From contig NZ_JQMM01000001.1 in the NCBI RefSeq assembly GCF_000744735.1, forward strand, positions 1,736,001-1,800,000: a DNA stretch of 64,000 nt. Reading direction: 5' to 3'. This stretch comes from Porticoccus hydrocarbonoclasticus MCTG13d (GTDB lineage Bacteria; Pseudomonadota; Gammaproteobacteria; Pseudomonadales; Porticoccaceae). The position numbers and the translations under genes were made by a program. Shown here in pieces: positions 9,292-18,746 of the stretch. The first letter of the stretch is position 1; each line of letters opens with the position of its first letter. The notes below the pieces were generated by a model. That model saw nothing but the letters and a program-made list of their open reading frames with translations. It was not told where the DNA came from and did no database searches.

Positions 9292-11820
9292 ATGACGCTG
9301 CGTACCTTGATATTGACCACCGGCTTGCTTGGCCTGTTGCTGACTAATACCGTTTTGGCTTTGGGGCTGGGGGAGATCAAGTTGAACTCATCCCTCAACG
9401 AACCACTTGATGCCGAAGTTCAATTGACCAGCATTGGTGAGTTGACTGATATCGAAATACTGGTTGGATTGGGCTCCCCGAGGGATTTCAAAAACGCAGG
9501 TGTCGAAAGACTGTTTTTGTTGACAGATCTGAATTTTTCAGTAGATCTCGCAAACCGCGCTCAACCTGTGCTTCGGATTACTTCAAAGAAACCTATCCGC
9601 GAGCCCTATTTGAATTTTCTGGTAGAGGTTCAGTGGCCAACTGGTCGTCTGGTGCGTGAATATACCCTGTTGCTCGATTTGCCGATTTATGCCTCGGAGA
9701 GAACCGCTGCAAAAAAGATTGAGGCTGCGAGTTCCGGCCCGCAGCTCCGCAGTACTCCAGCGTCGCCCAAGCCTGCATCAAATACGCCCTCCAGTCAGAC
9801 ACCTGTAGCAGGTGATGGTCAATACAGTGTCAACGCCGGTGATACAGTCTGGGCCATTGCCCAGCGGATTCGTCCCCGGCAGGCCACCATGAATCAGACT
9901 ATGGCGGCTATCAAACAGCTTAATCCCGATGCTTTCATCAATGACAATATTAATCTGCTGAAAAAAGGGGCTGTTCTTCGGTTGCCGGAGGGCAGTGATA
10001 TCCGGGCATTGACCCAAACAGAGGTCAGGACTGAACTCAGTCAGCCTGAATCGATACCGGCTAAAGAGAGCGGGGCATTGGCGCCTGTGCTTGATGCCAC
10101 TGACCAGGATGTAGTGGCAACGGATTCCGGGTCGGCAGGAGAGGGCCGACTCAAACTCGCTGCGCTGGGCGCCGATGATACCAGCGAGCAATCCACCGGA
10201 AACGTGAATGGTGGCGGTGAGGCTGGCAGCTCCTCTGGTTCCGGAGATGAGTTAATAGCCGCACAGGAGGAACTGGACAAGACCCTTCGTGAAAATGATG
10301 ATCTGAAAACCCGTATCGCCAACCTGGAAGAACAGTTGTCTACCATGAATCGTCTGGTGGAAATTCAGGATGATTCCCTGCGCGGTACCCAGTTGGCAGT
10401 TCAGGCAGAAGAGCCCTCAGCCACAGAAGAGCCCTCAGCCACAGAAGAGCCCTCAGCGTCAGATGTTGAAGACAATGCCGAACCTGCACCAGCTCATGAA
10501 GGTGGTCAAGGTGATAGGTCATCGGGGCTGGCTGGATGGATGGACTACTTGCTTTATCCCTTGATTGCGCTACTTGCGCTTTTACTGGCGGTGGTCATGT
10601 TTTTCCGCAATCGGAAAAACGATGATGACGACCAGGACGAAGTCTCTCTTCAAACTCTGACTACCTCTAAAGAACCTGAATTACCTGAAGAAAATCCTGC
10701 CGAAACCTTTACTGAGACAGAAAAGCAGTATGTCCATGAGGTCGCCGCAGAGCTGGATGAGTCAGATTTAAAAGACCTGGAGGAACTCGAGCTCGGTGAT
10801 GGTGAAGGCGTTGACCCCAAGGGTGAAGCAGATATTTATCTCTCGCTGGGAAATTATCGTCAGGCTGAGAATATTCTTCGCAAGGCCATAGAGGCCGACC
10901 CGCAAGACAGCTCGTTGCGTCTAAAATTGCTGGAAGTACATGTCAACGCCAATAACCCGGATGCCTTTGAGGCAGAAAAGGCCTCACTGGCTGAACTCAA
11001 TGACAGTCAGGCCGACGCCCGGGCGCTTGCTCTTGAAGCAGAATTGTTGCCTGGGAAATATACTTCTCCGGATACCTCGGCCGACTCTGATGCGCATGCT
11101 GATATTTCAACCGGGATACCGGATTCTTCAGTGGACTCGGCGGACTTTGAGGCCCCGACACTCGATTACGATCTGGGTGATGTGTCCCCCAATGCCTCCC
11201 TTGAGGATGACACTTACCCGCAAGATGAAGAGGGTGTAACGCCTTCGGCAGATCGTGATTTAAATGACATTGACCTTTTCACTACAAGTGAATTTTCTGC
11301 CGAAGAGAGCTCTGCCGATAAGGTTTCCGCTGATGAAGGTTTGACCTCAACATCTCCGGATACGCAATCATCCGCCGGGGAGTCCGAGCCGGACTTTGAT
11401 CTGGATCTTGACCTCGAGGACATGGACCTGGGTGCACTGTCGACTGAGATCGATGAGGGTATGCAGGATATTGATTTCGATGAAGAAGATCCCGCCAAAG
11501 CACAAAATAAACAGGCAGGAGCTGACAAAACGGAAGACACAGCCCTGTCTGACGACCAGGATTTTTCAATGGCAGAGTCTGAGAGCTCGACCATTGAACA
11601 GGCTGAACCCCGGACAGAAAATGATGGCTTTGATGATCTAGCCAGTGTGGAGGATTCACTGGGTGACGATGACGAGTCCGATACCAAGTTGGTTCTGGCA
11701 GAAGCCTATGCGGATATGGGCGACCCTGACAATGCGCGCGATTTGCTCGAGGAGGTACTTCAGAGTGGTACCGAAGAGCAGCGCAAAAAAGCTAACGATC
11801 TTCTCGAGACACTTTCCTGA
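9292..11820 (+). CDS. fimV: FimV/HubP-family polar inner-membrane protein
   Basis: An 842-residue polar landmark protein that, in relatives, supports type IV pilus assembly, twitching and polar localisation. Order of parts: signal peptide (1-23, ending NTVLA); FimV N-domain starting LGLGEIKLNSSLNEPLDAEVQL; LysM peptidoglycan-binding domain at about 178-235 (QYSVNAGDTVWAIAQRI); coiled coil at about 322-365; a three-copy EEPSAT repeat; one membrane helix at about 420-440; and a very acidic cytoplasmic region with a TPR-like motif (EADIYLSLGNYRQAENILRKA). It ends in the FimV C-terminal signature LVLAEAYADMGDPDNARDLL. Somewhat shorter than the 900-residue-plus Pseudomonas proteins. Confidence 0.92.
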   Translation: MTLRTLILTTGLLGLLLTNTVLALGLGEIKLNSSLNEPLDAEVQLTSIGELTDIEILVGLGSPRDFKNAGVERLFLLTDLNFSVDLANRAQPVLRITSKKPIREPYLNFLVEVQWPTGRLVREYTLLLDLPIYASERTAAKKIEAASSGPQLRSTPASPKPASNTPSSQTPVAGDGQYSVNAGDTVWAIAQRIRPRQATMNQTMAAIKQLNPDAFINDNINLLKKGAVLRLPEGSDIRALTQTEVRTELSQPESIPAKESGALAPVLDATDQDVVATDSGSAGEGRLKLAALGADDTSEQSTGNVNGGGEAGSSSGSGDELIAAQEELDKTLRENDDLKTRIANLEEQLSTMNRLVEIQDDSLRGTQLAVQAEEPSATEEPSATEEPSASDVEDNAEPAPAHEGGQGDRSSGLAGWMDYLLYPLIALLALLLAVVMFFRNRKNDDDDQDEVSLQTLTTSKEPELPEENPAETFTETEKQYVHEVAAELDESDLKDLEELELGDGEGVDPKGEADIYLSLGNYRQAENILRKAIEADPQDSSLRLKLLEVHVNANNPDAFEAEKASLAELNDSQADARALALEAELLPGKYTSPDTSADSDAHADISTGIPDSSVDSADFEAPTLDYDLGDVSPNASLEDDTYPQDEEGVTPSADRDLNDIDLFTTSEFSAEESSADKVSADEGLTSTSPDTQSSAGESEPDFDLDLDLEDMDLGALSTEIDEGMQDIDFDEEDPAKAQNKQAGADKTEDTALSDDQDFSMAESESSTIEQAEPRTENDGFDDLASVEDSLGDDDESDTKLVLAEAYADMGDPDNARDLLEEVLQSGTEEQRKKANDLLETLS
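10408..10461 (+). repeat. 18-nt tandem repeat inside fimV
   Basis: Three head-to-tail copies of an 18-nt unit (codons for E-E-P-S-A-T) at 10408-10425, 10426-10443 and 10444-10461; the last copy ends A-S. The first two are identical at the nucleotide level. It falls in the flexible linker before the membrane helix, so copy number could change by slippage without breaking the frame. Confidence 0.85.
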
Positions 11821-11825
11821 CAACA

Positions 11826-12689
11826 ATGATTCCGGGACTAACCCGAGAGACGAGGTCTCTCGGGCACCCGGCTGAGGACTTTGTTCTTCCTGCCGGGGTA
11901 AAACGCATCGCTGCTGCCGTCGAATATGACGGCAGCGCTTTTTGTGGTTGGCAACGGCAGCGACATAGCCCCAGTGTGCAGGCCTCAGTGGAAGCAGCCC
12001 TGTCCAGGGTCGCCAATGAGTCCATATCGGTCGTCTGTGCCGGGCGCACGGATACCGGCGTACACGGCACCAACCAGATTGTTCATTTTGATACTGCTGC
12101 GAAGAGGCATAATCGCAACTGGCTACTGGGCGGTAATGCCAATTTACCTTACGGGATAAGATTGCACTGGGTGGCCGAACAAACAGCAGGCTTTCATGCG
12201 CGTTTCAGTGCCACAGCCAGGACCTACCGATACCTGATTAGCAATCAGGCTCAGCGTTCTGCGCTTTTCTACCATGGATTGAGTTGGGAGAAGCGGCCGC
12301 TGAATGCGCTTGACATGCATCGGGCCATTCAGCACTTGATCGGAGAACATGATTTCAGTTCCTTTCGAGCTGCAGGCTGTCAGTCCAACTCGCCAAATCG
12401 AAATATCCATCGAGCCAGGGTTTGGCGACAGGCAGACCTTGTCATTGTCGAAATAACCGCAAATGCGTTTCTTCACCATATGGTCCGCAATATTGTTGGA
12501 GCATTGCTCTGTATCGGCCGTGGCGACAGATCAAAAGACTGGTTGAAAGAGCTGCTATTACTGCGGGATCGTACTAAAGCGCCGCCAACAGCCCCACCTA
12601 ACGGTTTGTATCTGGTGAGGGTGAACTACCCCGACTGTTTTGACGTACCTCTGTTTGTACCAGGCCCTCAATTTATTGCAGAAGTCTGA
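11826..12689 (+). CDS. truA: tRNA pseudouridine(38-40) synthase
   Basis: Isomerises uridines 38-40 in the tRNA anticodon arm. The catalytic aspartate is in CAGRTDTGVHGTNQ; other family segments are VEYDGSAFCGWQRQ and FLHHMVRNIVGALL. The 287-residue product has about 25 extra N-terminal residues before VKRIAAAVEYDG. No in-frame GTG, TTG or ATG occurs between 11826 and that point, so ATG 11826, five bp after fimV, is accepted. Codons 6-13 form a perfect hairpin in the mRNA, listed separately. Likely co-transcribed with fimV. Confidence 0.92.
   Translation: MIPGLTRETRSLGHPAEDFVLPAGVKRIAAAVEYDGSAFCGWQRQRHSPSVQASVEAALSRVANESISVVCAGRTDTGVHGTNQIVHFDTAAKRHNRNWLLGGNANLPYGIRLHWVAEQTAGFHARFSATARTYRYLISNQAQRSALFYHGLSWEKRPLNALDMHRAIQHLIGEHDFSSFRAAGCQSNSPNRNIHRARVWRQADLVIVEITANAFLHHMVRNIVGALLCIGRGDRSKDWLKELLLLRDRTKAPPTAPPNGLYLVRVNYPDCFDVPLFVPGPQFIAEV
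11842..11864 (+). other. perfect 10-bp hairpin in the truA start region
   Basis: CCCGAGAGAC (11842-11851) and GTCTCTCGGG (11855-11864) are exact complements around a GAG triloop. No U-run follows, so it is not a standard terminator. It lies 16 nt into the truA reading frame, where it could slow ribosomes or mark an RNase III-type cut between fimV and truA. Function is unknown. Confidence 0.55.
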
Positions 12690-12732
12690 TCGAAGAAGGG
12701 CGGTGTCCAATAGCCGCAATCAGTGCTTTTTT

Positions 12733-12741
12733 TGCTACAAT
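12733..12741 (+). promoter_or_regulatory. extended -10 promoter element before trpF
   Basis: TGC followed by TACAAT (12736-12741) makes an extended -10 box 14 bp before the trpF ATG. The expected -35 position has no good match. It could give trpFBA-accD a promoter separate from fimV-truA, but the leader would be only a few nucleotides long if ATG 12755 is used, which favours the GTG at 12767. Confidence 0.3.
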
Positions 12742-12754
12742 CCTTCCAGAATCA

Positions 12755-13387
12755 ATGGGGCGCATAGTGAAACGAACTCGTGTCAAAGTCTGCGGTATAA
12801 CCCGACCGGAAGATGCACGTGTTGCTGCTGCTGCCGGAGTTGATGCAATAGGTCTGGTGTTTTATGCAAAAAGCCCCAGATTTGTGGGCCTATCAGATGC
12901 CGCAGTCATCTCAGCCGAAGTGGGTCCCTTTGTCACAACGGTCGGTTTGTTTGTCAATGCTCCGCAGCAACAGGTGGCAGGGACACTTGAGAGAGTGGGG
13001 CTGCAACTTCTGCAGTTCCATGGCGATGAGGACGATGAGTATTGCCGGCAGTTTGGCAGGCCGTTTATCAAAGCGATAAGAATGGCGCCGGACCTGAATC
13101 TGTCAAAGGAGCTGGCGCGCTTCCCCAGCGCGAGCGGATTTCTGTTTGATGCCTGGCATAAAGACAAGTATGGCGGTACCGGAGAAACGTTTGCCTGGCG
13201 GCGTCTGCCATCGGGTTCAGATTTCCCGCTGATTCTGGCGGGCGGTTTGAACCCGGGGAATGTGGCCGATGCCATTTCCCAGACCCGACCCTACGCCGTA
13301 GATGTGAGTGGCGGTGTGGAGACGGCTCCGGGTATTAAGTCCGCTCGACTCATTGAACAGTTTATTGCCCGTGCTTCAGCCGGGTAA
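12755..13387 (+). CDS. trpF: phosphoribosylanthranilate isomerase
   Basis: Amadori rearrangement of phosphoribosylanthranilate to CdRP in tryptophan synthesis, as a stand-alone TrpF rather than the enteric TrpC-F fusion. The general-base cysteine is in [12 protein letters not shown] at the N-terminus, and the general-acid aspartate in GFLFDAW. Phosphate-binding loops [12 protein letters not shown] and [14 protein letters not shown] are intact. Length is 210 residues from ATG 12755; GTG 12767 ([10 protein letters not shown]) is an equally possible start. TrpB follows 16 nt later, so trpF, trpB and trpA form one unit. Confidence 0.93.
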   Translation: MGRIVKRTRVKVCGITRPEDARVAAAAGVDAIGLVFYAKSPRFVGLSDAAVISAEVGPFVTTVGLFVNAPQQQVAGTLERVGLQLLQFHGDEDDEYCRQFGRPFIKAIRMAPDLNLSKELARFPSASGFLFDAWHKDKYGGTGETFAWRRLPSGSDFPLILAGGLNPGNVADAISQTRPYAVDVSGGVETAPGIKSARLIEQFIARASAG

Positions 13388-13403
13388 CACGACGGAGAAC
13401 ACA

Positions 13404-14621
13404 GTGAATAAGAAAGCCTCGATTGACTTTAACCAGATGCCGGATGCGCATGGCCATTTCGGCCCCTACGGTGGACGCTTTGTTTCTGAAACCCTGATTT
13501 ATGCACTGGATGAGTTGGAGAGTATTTATCGCAGCTTAAAGGATGATCCCGAATTTCAGGCCCAGTTTGATTACGATCTCGCCCATTATGTCGGGCGGCC
13601 ATCGCCGCTGTATTTTGCCGAACGCTGGACCAGAGAGACCGGTGGTGCGAAGTTGTTTCTCAAGCGTGAGGACTTGAACCATACCGGTGCACACAAAATC
13701 AACAATACGATCGGGCAGGCGCTGCTGGCCAAGCATACTGGCAAGCAACGGGTAATTGCTGAAACCGGCGCTGGTCAACACGGTGTGGCTACGGCCACTG
13801 TTGCTGCCCGTCTTGGTCTGGAATGCCATGTGTTCATGGGTGAGGAAGACATCCAGCGCCAGTCCCTTAATGTCTACCGTATGAAGCTGCTCGGCGCGAC
13901 GGTCGTGCCCGTGACCTCCGGTTCCAGAACACTCAAGGATGCCATGAATGAAGCACTGCGCGACTGGGTGACCAATGTGGATGACACGTTTTATATTATT
14001 GGTACCTGTGCAGGACCTCACCCCTATCCGGAGTTGGTGAGGAACTTTCAATCTGTGATCGGCCGCGAGGCCCGTCAGCAGTCATTGGCCCAAACCGGTA
14101 AATTACCGGATGCGTTGGTCGCCTGTGTTGGTGGAGGATCAAACGCCATCGGTCTGTTTCACCCATTTCTGGCAGACGAATCGGTTGCTATGTACGGTGT
14201 TGAAGCTGGAGGGTTTGGCCTCGGTACAGGCAAACATGCCGCGCCACTTAACGACGGCATCCCCGGTGTTCTCCACGGTAACCGTACTTATCTGATGGAA
14301 GACGAAAACGGGCAGATTATTGAAACCCACTCTATCTCAGCTGGACTGGATTACCCCGGAGTTGGCCCGGAGCATTCCTGGTTGAAAGATATCGGTCGTG
14401 TCAAATACGTGGCCATTGACGACGATGAGGCAATGGATGCATTTCGTCATCTCACCAGAATCGAAGGTATCATGCCGGCTCTGGAGTCCAGTCATGCGAT
14501 TGCCTATGCTGAAAAACTGGCTCGCCAGATGGATCCAGATCAGACCATCGTAGTGAATCTTTCCGGACGGGGTGACAAAGATATTCTGACAGTTGCAGAA
14601 ATCGATGGCATCACTTTGTAA
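13404..14621 (+). CDS. trpB: tryptophan synthase beta chain
   Basis: PLP enzyme that joins indole with serine. The start is taken at GTG 13404, with GGAG eight bases upstream, although the frame stays open back into trpF. This gives 405 residues, the normal family length. The PLP lysine is K98 in HTGAHKINN, the phosphate-binding loop is GGGSNAIG, and [14 protein letters not shown] is the standard beta-active-site segment. GRGDKD near the C-terminus is also conserved. trpA begins 37 nt downstream, as expected for subunits of one alpha2-beta2 complex. Confidence 0.95.
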   Translation: MNKKASIDFNQMPDAHGHFGPYGGRFVSETLIYALDELESIYRSLKDDPEFQAQFDYDLAHYVGRPSPLYFAERWTRETGGAKLFLKREDLNHTGAHKINNTIGQALLAKHTGKQRVIAETGAGQHGVATATVAARLGLECHVFMGEEDIQRQSLNVYRMKLLGATVVPVTSGSRTLKDAMNEALRDWVTNVDDTFYIIGTCAGPHPYPELVRNFQSVIGREARQQSLAQTGKLPDALVACVGGGSNAIGLFHPFLADESVAMYGVEAGGFGLGTGKHAAPLNDGIPGVLHGNRTYLMEDENGQIIETHSISAGLDYPGVGPEHSWLKDIGRVKYVAIDDDEAMDAFRHLTRIEGIMPALESSHAIAYAEKLARQMDPDQTIVVNLSGRGDKDILTVAEIDGITL

Positions 14622-14658
14622 TCATGCATCAGTAAAAAAAGAAGTTGGAAAATTGTCT

Positions 14659-15474
14659 GTGAACAGGATTAAACAACGTTTTGAAGTTCTTAAACAACAG
14701 GGCCGCAAGGCCTTGATTCCTTATGTAGTATTGGGTGATCCCGCCGCCGATGTGACGCTGCCGGTGATGCATGCCCTGGTTGAACAGGGTGCTGATATTC
14801 TCGAGCTCGGTGTCCCTTTTTCAGATCCGACTGCCGAGGGGCCGGTGATTCAGAAGGCCCATGAGCGGGCTCTGGCCCACGGGAGTAGTCTGCGTGACGC
14901 ATTGACACTGGTAAAACAATTCAGGGAGACCGATTTCACCACTCCGGTCATTCTGATGGGGTATGCCAACCCCATAGAGCGGTTGGGGTATCAGCATTTT
15001 ATTGAGCTGGCTCTTGATGCCGGGATTGATGGGGTTCTGACAGTCGATCTTCCCCCTGAGGAAGCGGGAGAATTCAATCAACAGCTTGGCGACGCAGGTA
15101 TTGAAAATATTTTTCTGTTGGCACCCACCAGCAGTGATAAGCGACAGAAAATGGTTGCAGAAATGGCCGGTGGCTTTATTTATTATGTCTCGCTGAAAGG
15201 AGTGACCGGTGCTGGTAATCTCGATGTGGTGTCAGTGAAACAGCATGTGGACCATATCCGCACATTGACTGACCTGCCAGTCTGTGTAGGATTCGGGATT
15301 AAAGATGGTACCTCAGCGCGCGCTGTTGCCGACCTCTCCGATGGCGTGGTGGTTGGTAGTGTGCTGGTGAGTAAAATGGCTGAGCTGGCTGCGCGCGGTG
15401 AAACGTCACCACAAACTTTTTCAAAGGCAGTTTCAAGCCTGGTCGCAGAAATGCGGGATGCACTGGATAACTGA
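14659..15474 (+). CDS. trpA: tryptophan synthase alpha chain
   Basis: Cleaves indole-3-glycerol phosphate and channels indole to TrpB. The start is set at GTG 14659: it gives 271 residues and puts the catalytic glutamate exactly at position 49 (ILELGVPFSDP), as in E. coli. The second catalytic acid, normally Asp60 in ADGP, is glutamate here (TAEGPVIQ). Glutamate keeps the carboxylate but is longer. The downstream loop VSLKGVTGA and the phosphate-binding GFGIKDGTSA and GSVLV segments look normal. I think Glu at 60 also occurs in related bacteria, but cannot check. Confidence 0.93.
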   Translation: MNRIKQRFEVLKQQGRKALIPYVVLGDPAADVTLPVMHALVEQGADILELGVPFSDPTAEGPVIQKAHERALAHGSSLRDALTLVKQFRETDFTTPVILMGYANPIERLGYQHFIELALDAGIDGVLTVDLPPEEAGEFNQQLGDAGIENIFLLAPTSSDKRQKMVAEMAGGFIYYVSLKGVTGAGNLDVVSVKQHVDHIRTLTDLPVCVGFGIKDGTSARAVADLSDGVVVGSVLVSKMAELAARGETSPQTFSKAVSSLVAEMRDALDN

Positions 15475-15485
15475 CGGAATAAACT

Positions 15486-16379
15486 ATGAGCTGGTTGGAA
15501 AAAATCCGCCCCAAGGGTCCGGCGACCCAGAAAAAAGACCGCACCCAGAGTGTTCCCGAAGGGCTGTGGAAAAAATGCCCTAAATGCAGTGCACCACTTT
15601 ATCGTCCAGAGCTTGAAAAGAATCTCGAAGTCTGCCCGAAGTGCGATCATCACCTCCGTATAGGTGCCCGCCGTCGACTGGACTTCTTTCTTGATCGTGA
15701 GGGTCGTGAGGAACTTGCCACAGAGGTCAAGCCTGTTGATCGTCTCAAATTCAAGGATGTGCGGCGATATAAAGACCGGTTGAATGACGCCCAGAAATTG
15801 ACCGGTGAAGACGATGCACTGGTGGCGATGAAAGGTACATTAAAGGGCATGCCTGTTGTTGCAGTGGCATTTGAGTTTGCCTTTCACGGTGGTTCCATGG
15901 GCTATGTGGTCGGTGAACGCTTTACCCGTGCAGCCCAGGTTTCACTGCAGGAAAATATCCCCTTGATCTGCTTCTCCGCCACGGGTGGTGCCCGTATGCA
16001 GGAGGCACTGATATCCCTCATGCAGATGGCCAAAACCAGCGCAATTATCGAAAGGCTTAAAAGTCAGGGCACGCCCTATATCTCGGTAATGACAGACCCT
16101 GTTTATGGCGGTGTTTCTGCCAGTCTTGCGCTGTTGGGCGATATTAACGCCGCCGAGCCTGCGGCAAGAGCAGGTTTTGCCGGGCCCAATATCATTGAAC
16201 AAACCATCCGTCAGCGCTTGCCCAAGGGTTTTCAGCGGGCAGAATTTCTGCTGGAGCACGGAGCAATCGATTTAATCATTCCTCGCCCTGAGCTTCGGGA
16301 TACGCTGGCGTCACTCATATCAAAGTTTACCCATTGTCCAGAACCTGATCATATCGATGCCCCAGCGCTCACTGAGTGA
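15486..16379 (+). CDS. accD: acetyl-CoA carboxylase carboxyltransferase beta subunit
   Basis: Part of the carboxyltransferase that moves CO2 from biotin to acetyl-CoA, the committed step of fatty-acid synthesis. The N-terminal four-cysteine zinc ribbon is seen as KKCPKCSAP and EVCPKCDHH. The crotonase-type core has [15 protein letters not shown] and the oxyanion loop [18 protein letters not shown]. Length is 297 residues (304 in E. coli). It starts 11 nt after trpA and overlaps folC by 23 nt, the widespread accD-folC pair. AccA is not in the window. Confidence 0.95.
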   Translation: MSWLEKIRPKGPATQKKDRTQSVPEGLWKKCPKCSAPLYRPELEKNLEVCPKCDHHLRIGARRRLDFFLDREGREELATEVKPVDRLKFKDVRRYKDRLNDAQKLTGEDDALVAMKGTLKGMPVVAVAFEFAFHGGSMGYVVGERFTRAAQVSLQENIPLICFSATGGARMQEALISLMQMAKTSAIIERLKSQGTPYISVMTDPVYGGVSASLALLGDINAAEPAARAGFAGPNIIEQTIRQRLPKGFQRAEFLLEHGAIDLIIPRPELRDTLASLISKFTHCPEPDHIDAPALTE

Positions 16380-17616
16380 ATGGCTGACCCTGTTACAAAA
16401 CAGGCATCCCAAAGAGATTGAGCTTGGTCTGGGGCGGATTCGCCTGGTTGCGAGGGAGTTGGGGCTGGTGGATGTGCCGGACAGGCGTTCACCCGCTAAA
16501 ACCGTCGTCACCATTGCCGGCACCAACGGCAAAGGCTCTTGCGTCGCTGCACTTCAAGCACTGTTGTCAGCTGCGGGTTACCGCGTGGCCTGCTATACAT
16601 CGCCTCATCTGATCAACTACCGCGAACGGATAGTAATTGATGGCCATTGCGTCAGTGACGAGGCAATCTGTGAAGCATTTGAACAAATAGAGCAGTCCAG
16701 AGGGCAGACGAGCCTGACGTACTTCGAATTTGGTACGTTGGCTGCCTTGATACTGATGGCCAGGGAGGAGCCGGATGTTGCGCTTCTCGAAGTCGGTTTG
16801 GGAGGGCGGCTCGACGCAGTCAATATTCTTGATGCCGATATAGCGATTGTCACAGGTGTAGCGCTGGATCATCAGGAATGGCTCGGTGATGATCTCAACC
16901 AAATAGGGGCTGAAAAAGCGGCCATTGCACGTGCGGGTAAACCGCTGATTTGTGGTGACCCGAATCCAGTTGCAGGGTTAATCGGCACCGCAGAGAAAGT
17001 TGGTGCAAAGCTGATGGTCAATGGCAGGGATTTTTCGGCCAAGCAATTTGTACCGTTGCCTGAGACTTCACTGCCGTCTGCCAGTATTGCCTGTGCCCTG
17101 CAAGCCACCAGTCTGATCACAGGTCTGTCACCTTCTGAAGTAGATACCAGTGCAATCGGTGCTGTTGCGGTACCGGGCCGGTTTCAAAAAGTGACTATCA
17201 ATGGTGTATCCGTGGTGTTGGATGTGGCCCATAACCCCCAGGCAGCGACGCTGTTGGCAGATCGGCTCAATAGTTTCTCGGGCCACTTGATTGCGGTTGT
17301 CGGTCTGATGGCGGATAAAGATATTCCAAATATTCTTGCACCGTTGGGACCGATGGTTAAAAGCTGGTACTTTTGCAATATACCAAACCAGCCTAGAGCC
17401 GCAGATGCAGGTATGCTCCCATCGATGTTGTACAATACCAATGGGTCGGTATCCGTCAGAACGAGGGTCTGTTCTTCTCCGCTGAACGCTCTTGAATCGG
17501 CCTTGCGTGAAGCTACTTCCGACGATCAAGTGGTCGTTTTCGGCTCTTTCTTCACGGTTGGTCCGATACTGGATTGGTGGCAAAACCTGCCAAAAGGAAA
17601 AAAGGATGTTGAGTGA
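16357..17616 (+). CDS. folC: bifunctional folylpolyglutamate synthase / dihydrofolate synthase
   Basis: ATP-dependent ligase that makes dihydrofolate from dihydropteroate and adds the polyglutamate tail. The P-loop is [13 protein letters not shown] near residue 52, and the Mur-ligase-like [21 protein letters not shown] and LDVAHNPQA segments are present. Length is 419 residues. The ATG lies inside accD with no strong ribosome site of its own, suggesting coupling to accD translation. No later in-frame start gives the conserved [13 protein letters not shown]-terminus, so this start is kept. Confidence 0.94.
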   Translation: MPQRSLSEWLTLLQNRHPKEIELGLGRIRLVARELGLVDVPDRRSPAKTVVTIAGTNGKGSCVAALQALLSAAGYRVACYTSPHLINYRERIVIDGHCVSDEAICEAFEQIEQSRGQTSLTYFEFGTLAALILMAREEPDVALLEVGLGGRLDAVNILDADIAIVTGVALDHQEWLGDDLNQIGAEKAAIARAGKPLICGDPNPVAGLIGTAEKVGAKLMVNGRDFSAKQFVPLPETSLPSASIACALQATSLITGLSPSEVDTSAIGAVAVPGRFQKVTINGVSVVLDVAHNPQAATLLADRLNSFSGHLIAVVGLMADKDIPNILAPLGPMVKSWYFCNIPNQPRAADAGMLPSMLYNTNGSVSVRTRVCSSPLNALESALREATSDDQVVVFGSFFTVGPILDWWQNLPKGKKDVE

Positions 17617-18142
17617 AAATATGAAACAGCGCATTGTTGGTGGCTTTGTATTGCTGGCGCTGGCTCTGATTCTGTTCGCTTTACTGTTTGATTTTTCTGA
17701 TGTAGCCAAGGTCGATACTCGCTCGCAAATTCCCGACTCACCGGACATTGCTCCGGTGGTCGTTGATGAACCGGATCGCCCGGACAATATTGAAACTGCA
17801 ATAGACGATGAAAATATCTTCCAGCCCGAGGTTTCCCAAGAGATAGAAGCAGAGGTTGAGACTTCCTCACCGCCGCCGCCGGGGTTGACTGAAGAGGGTG
17901 TTGCGGAAGCCTGGGTTTTGCAGGTGGGCAGTTTTCGTGATGCGGAAAAGGCGCAGTCGTTGCTGAAGCAGCTTCTGGCGGATGGTTATAGCGCCTATGT
18001 CCGTGATCAGAAAGGCGAGGTCGGAGAGCTGAACCGGGTTTTTGTGGGTCCCAAGGTGCTAAAGAGTAAGCTGATGGAAGACAAAGCGGCCATCGACAAA
18101 AAATATGGTGTCAATGCATTGATGTTGCACTTTGATCCCTGA
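17606..18142 (+). CDS. dedD: SPOR-domain inner-membrane protein (DedD-like)
   Basis: A 178-residue bitopic protein. It has a short cytoplasmic N-terminus, one membrane helix (about 11-29, GGFVLLALALILFALLF), a low-complexity acidic and proline-containing periplasmic linker, and a C-terminal SPOR domain starting near residue 105 (AWVLQVGSFRDAEKAQSLLKQL). SPOR domains bind denuded septal glycan, so a role at the division site is expected, as for E. coli DedD. The start ATG 17606 overlaps folC by 11 nt and has AGGA upstream; ATG 17621 is an alternative. The folC-dedD-cvpA-purF order matches E. coli and Pseudomonas. Confidence 0.85.
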   Translation: MLSENMKQRIVGGFVLLALALILFALLFDFSDVAKVDTRSQIPDSPDIAPVVVDEPDRPDNIETAIDDENIFQPEVSQEIEAEVETSSPPPPGLTEEGVAEAWVLQVGSFRDAEKAQSLLKQLLADGYSAYVRDQKGEVGELNRVFVGPKVLKSKLMEDKAAIDKKYGVNALMLHFDP

Positions 18143-18195
18143 CCGTAGAACCTCGCTCTGATACACTCTCGGTCATTCTAAAAAATGATGAAAGC

Positions 18196-18690
18196 ATGAA
18201 CTGGGCAGACTGGGCGATTATTGCAGTTTTAGGGTTTTCCGTGCTGATTAGCGCGGTGAGAGGCTTCATCAAAGAAGCTCTGTCGTTGGTGATCTGGCTC
18301 GCAGCGGCAATCATTGCATCCATTTTCCACGATGAGCTCGCATTATGGCTGGTTGATCTCATTTCAACGCCTTCCCTGCGTATGCTGACTGCCTGGATCA
18401 CTCTGTTTATTGTTGTTTTGATCATTGGCGGTATCTGCAGTTATCTATTGGGAAAACTGGTGGAAGCGACGGGTCTGACGGGCACCGATCGGCTCCTGGG
18501 TGTGTTGTTTGGTCTGACCCGGGGCCTGATCATTATTATGGTGGTACTGCTTGTCCTGACGGAAATACTGCCAGTGGCAGAGGATGTATGGTGGCAGGAA
18601 TCACGTTTGATTTCTTTTTTTATGCAGTTTGAACATTTCGCCAGGGAGGCAGGAGCTGCGGTGTTAGGTTTTCTAAAAAATCTGCTCTAG
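18196..18690 (+). CDS. cvpA: CvpA family inner-membrane protein
   Basis: A 164-residue protein with four hydrophobic segments and the CvpA N-terminal pattern NWADWAIIAVLGFSVLISAV, followed by RGFIKEALSLVIWLAA. Relatives are needed for colicin V export in E. coli and for bile or envelope-stress tolerance elsewhere; the molecular activity is not established. It lies just before purF, a conserved neighbourhood that led to its old name. Start ATG 18196 follows the SPOR gene by 53 bp. Confidence 0.88.
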   Translation: MNWADWAIIAVLGFSVLISAVRGFIKEALSLVIWLAAAIIASIFHDELALWLVDLISTPSLRMLTAWITLFIVVLIIGGICSYLLGKLVEATGLTGTDRLLGVLFGLTRGLIIIMVVLLVLTEILPVAEDVWWQESRLISFFMQFEHFAREAGAAVLGFLKNLL

Positions 18691-18746
18691 TGAACAGGCG
18701 TCACAGCGCAGCCAGCAAGTCTTTAAAAAACGAGGTTGTTTAGTCC

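Noticed and set aside
13308-13403. Upstream start for trpB inside trpF
   Set aside because: GTG 13404 has a good ribosome site and gives the family length.
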